Positions 5,829 to 7,629 of a DNA stretch of 7,629 nucleotides are shown one piece after another. The position numbers and the translations under genes are program-made. The notes beneath the pieces were generated by a model. That model did no database searches, was not told the origin of the DNA, and saw only the letters and a program-made list of their open reading frames with translations. Each line of letters begins with the position of its first letter. Position 1 is the stretch's first letter. Source of the stretch: Desulfobacterales bacterium (GTDB taxonomy: Bacteria > Desulfobacterota > Desulfobacteria > Desulfobacterales > QNYZ01); assembly GCA_029938515.1 (NCBI GenBank), contig JAOZUU010000122.1:1-7629 (forward strand), written 5' to 3'.

Positions 5829-5960
5829 ATGCGACCCACCATTTGTGCCATGATATCCGCTATGATAGCATCATTTATTGTTTGTGCCTTGGCGCCGTTG
5901 CGGCTATTTTTTCCAGTTTATCCGGGCTATAATTTGGCCAGGGCAAGGATTGACAAATGA
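5829..5960 (+). CDS. Doubtful small ORF, 43-residue hydrophobic peptide
   Basis: ATG at 5829 is preceded by AGAGGA with a 7-nt spacing, which is good for initiation. The product has 43 residues, with a hydrophobic stretch at about residues 5-28 and a basic tail (LARARIDK). It could be a small membrane or leader peptide ahead of the sulfatase. It resembles nothing I recognise. No clear promoter precedes it, and the rest of this 424-bp gap is non-coding, so chance is a real possibility. Confidence 0.25.
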   Translation: MRPTICAMISAMIASFIVCALAPLRLFFPVYPGYNLARARIDK

Positions 5961-5977
5961 GATTATAGGCATATTTT
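5950..5977 (+). promoter_or_regulatory. Candidate promoter for the sulfatase gene
   Basis: A perfect TTGACA (5950-5955) is followed after 16 nt by TATTTT (5972-5977, four of six). Initiation near 5984 would place the whole TTCAGCC array in a leader of about 105 nt before the ATG at 6089. A perfect TATAAT at 5928-5933 also exists but has no matching -35 at the right distance. Confidence 0.38.
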
Positions 5978-5989
5978 TAGGAATTAATC

Positions 5990-6045
5990 TTCAGCCTTCA
6001 GCCTTCAGCCTTCAGCCTTCAGCCTTCAGCCTTCAGCCTTCAGCC
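5990..6045. repeat. Perfect heptanucleotide array, (TTCAGCC)8
   Basis: Eight uninterrupted identical copies of TTCAGCC fill 56 bp, ending 43 bp before the sulfatase start codon. The last copy is followed by GTTGGCT, whose GGCT can pair with the AGCC of the last or any earlier unit. Perfect short tandem arrays change copy number by replication slippage, so leader length could vary between cells in 7-bp steps. The array lies outside the sulfatase reading frame. Confidence 0.95.
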
Positions 6046-6088
6046 GTTGGCTATCAACGTTAACAAAACCGGAGAAAAGGAGATCCAG

Positions 6089-7629
6089 ATGAAAAAATCA
6101 CGTCTAAGAACCGTTGTTTGTTTCGCGGCTTTGATCACATTGATGATCAGCGCCCCGGCATTTGCCGCCGAAAAACCCAACATCCTCGTCATCTGGGGCG
6201 ACGACATCGGCCAGTCCAACATCAGCACCTACACTCACGGGCTGATGGGATACAAAACCCCCAACATCGACCGCATCGCCGAAGAAGGCATGACCTTCAC
6301 CGACTATTACGGAGAGCAGAGCTGTACTGCCGGACGTTCCAGCTTTATCATTGGGCAGTCTGTTTATCGTACCGGACTTTCCAAGGTTGGTCTGCCCGGA
6401 GCCAAGGAAGGAATGCAGGAGGTAAATCCCACCATTGCCGGCCTGCTCAAGGCACAGGGGTATGCCACCGGACAGTTTGGCAAAAATCATCTGGGTGATC
6501 GGGACGAAATGCTGCCCACCAACCACGGATTTGATGAATTTTTCGGTAACCTCTACCACCTCAACGCCGAGGAAGAGCCGGAAAATGAGGATTACCCAAA
6601 AGACCCTGAATTTCGTAAAAAATTTGGTCCTCGTGGAGTCATTCATTCCTTCGCTGACGGCAAGATCGAGGACACCGGTCCCCTCACCAAAAAGCGGATG
6701 GAGACCGTTGACGACGAGACCTCGGATGCAGCCATTGATTTTATTCAGCGTCAGGTCAAAGCGGGTAAACCCTTCTTTGTCTGGTGGAGCGGAACACGTA
6801 TGCACTTTCGCACCCATGTGAAAGAAGAGCTGCGCGGCATTTCCGGTCAGGATGAATATTCCGACGGCATGGTGGAACATGATATGCACATTGGTAAATT
6901 TCTCGAGGTACTGGACGAGCTGGGTATTGCCGATAACACCATCGTCTTTTACTCCACCGACAACGGCCCCCATATGAATACCTGGCCCGATGCCGCCATG
7001 ACTCCCTTCCGTGGTGAGAAAAACACCAACTGGGAAGGTGGCTGGCGTGTGCCCGCCATGGTGCGATGGCCCGGAAAAATTAAACCTGGAACCTGGTCCA
7101 ATGAGATAATGCACCATATGGACTGGCTACCAACCTTTCTGGCCGCAGCCGGAGAATCTGATATCAAAGAAAAACTGAAGGCGGGCGGCGTTTCTGCCAT
7201 CAACCGTACCTACAAGGTACATCTTGACGGCTATAACTTCCTGCCCTATCTCACAGGCCAGGAAGAAAAAGGCCCCCGTGATGAGATCTTCTACTTCACC
7301 GACGATGGTGACCTGAGCGCTCTACGCTATAAAGACTGGAAGGTAATCTTTCTGGAGCAACGTGCTGAGGCCACTTTCCAGGCCTGGCGTGAGCCCTTTG
7401 TTCCGCTACGTATTCCACTGCTGGAAAATCTGCGGCGCGACCCCTATGAGCGTGGCATGATTACTTCCAACACCTATGATGACTGGTTTCTCGACCGTGT
7501 CTACCTGCTGGTGCCGGCCCAGGCCTATGTGGCCAAATTTCTGGAGACCTTCAAGGAATTTCCGCCAAGCCAAAAAGCGGGCAGCTTCAACCTGGACAAG
7601 GTTATGGAGTCACTGTCTAAAGGAGGTTC
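6089..7629 (+). CDS. Secreted sulfatase (arylsulfatase family, Cys-type), C-terminus cut by window edge
   Basis: 513 codons are visible from ATG at 6089, which has AGGAG six nt upstream. Residues 1-27 form a Sec signal peptide (basic start, hydrophobic core, cleavage after AFA). The alkaline-phosphatase-like sulfatase fold follows: PNILVIWGDDIG (30-41) with the metal-binding Asp pair, SCTAGRSSFIIGQ (78-90) with Cys79 as the formylglycine precursor, GKNHLG (131-136), a His-containing MHFRTH (238-243), and YSTDNGPHM (288-296) supplying further metal ligands. The enzyme hydrolyses sulfate esters, probably in the periplasm or outside the cell; the substrate is unknown. The signature is C-T-A-G-R rather than the common C-x-P-S-R, a variant I recall from other bacterial sulfatases. 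An anaerobic maturase (anSME) would be needed, and none is in view. Typical homologues are roughly 500-570 residues, so little should be missing. A heptamer array lies in its leader. Confidence 0.94.
   Translation, partial: MKKSRLRTVVCFAALITLMISAPAFAAEKPNILVIWGDDIGQSNISTYTHGLMGYKTPNIDRIAEEGMTFTDYYGEQSCTAGRSSFIIGQSVYRTGLSKVGLPGAKEGMQEVNPTIAGLLKAQGYATGQFGKNHLGDRDEMLPTNHGFDEFFGNLYHLNAEEEPENEDYPKDPEFRKKFGPRGVIHSFADGKIEDTGPLTKKRMETVDDETSDAAIDFIQRQVKAGKPFFVWWSGTRMHFRTHVKEELRGISGQDEYSDGMVEHDMHIGKFLEVLDELGIADNTIVFYSTDNGPHMNTWPDAAMTPFRGEKNTNWEGGWRVPAMVRWPGKIKPGTWSNEIMHHMDWLPTFLAAAGESDIKEKLKAGGVSAINRTYKVHLDGYNFLPYLTGQEEKGPRDEIFYFTDDGDLSALRYKDWKVIFLEQRAEATFQAWREPFVPLRIPLLENLRRDPYERGMITSNTYDDWFLDRVYLLVPAQAYVAKFLETFKEFPPSQKAGSFNLDKVMESLSKGG

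Noticed and set aside
5990..6045. CRISPR array
   Set aside because: The units are 7 bp and directly adjacent, with no spacers and no cas genes.
5878..6063. ORF encoding a repeated LQPSAFS peptide
   Set aside because: The peptide repeat is only the translation of the TTCAGCC array; there is no ribosome site and no domain.
6104..7117. 337-codon open frame on the minus strand
   Set aside because: It is antisense to the sulfatase, whose signal peptide, active-site motifs and metal ligands are all in the plus frame. The antisense protein has no recognisable domain or ribosome site.
1..7629. A single sulfur-metabolism gene cluster (desulfidase, sulfur carrier, sulfatase)
   Set aside because: The three genes are spread over 5 kb on opposite strands with unrelated genes and separate promoters between them. 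Proximity alone does not support a shared system.

Overview
The window looks like a chromosomal stretch from an anaerobic bacterium. A Deltaproteobacterium / sulfate-reducer-like lineage (Desulfobacterota) is my best guess. The guess rests on an oxygen-sensitive Fe-S L-cysteine desulfidase, a Cys-type secreted sulfatase, roughly balanced base composition, and gene-poor gaps with heptanucleotide repeats. No rRNA, tRNA, CRISPR array, transposase gene or phage structural gene is visible.

Layout. Positions 1-1027 (minus strand) carry most of an L-cysteine desulfidase (CyuA/CdsB, UPF0597 family), cut by the window edge at its C-terminus. A short AT-rich divergent promoter region separates it from a plus-strand type I phosphoribosyltransferase-like protein with a long unrecognised C-terminal part (1190-2290). 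That gene converges, with a 1-bp gap, on a minus-strand pair: a phospholipase-A2-like small protein (2822-3205) followed by a GNAT acetyltransferase (2292-2786). Just upstream of the pair is a 159-bp fold-back element (3225-3383) whose two halves are imperfect inverted copies of each other. It looks like a MITE or another mobile palindromic element. Further minus-strand genes are a three-helix DUF5658-like membrane protein (3437-3979), an AI-2E family transporter (4197-5288) and a ThiS/MoaD-like sulfur carrier ending in Gly-Gly (5392-5664). A 424-bp gap (5665-6088) holds a candidate promoter and a palindrome for the sulfur carrier, a doubtful 43-codon ORF, a candidate forward promoter, and eight perfect copies of TTCAGCC. 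The window ends inside a plus-strand, Sec-exported sulfatase (6089 onward, no stop reached).

How the genes relate. There is no clear single pathway. Three items touch sulfur metabolism: cysteine desulfidase releases sulfide, the ThiS/MoaD-like protein carries sulfur as a C-terminal thiocarboxylate, and the sulfatase releases sulfate. They are separated by unrelated genes and lie on different transcripts, so I do not claim a system. The most distinctive signals are non-coding: the 159-bp fold-back element, the (TTCAGCC)8 array in the sulfatase leader, a degenerate 14-15 bp tandem repeat upstream of the DUF5658-like gene, and a palindrome next to the sulfur-carrier promoter.
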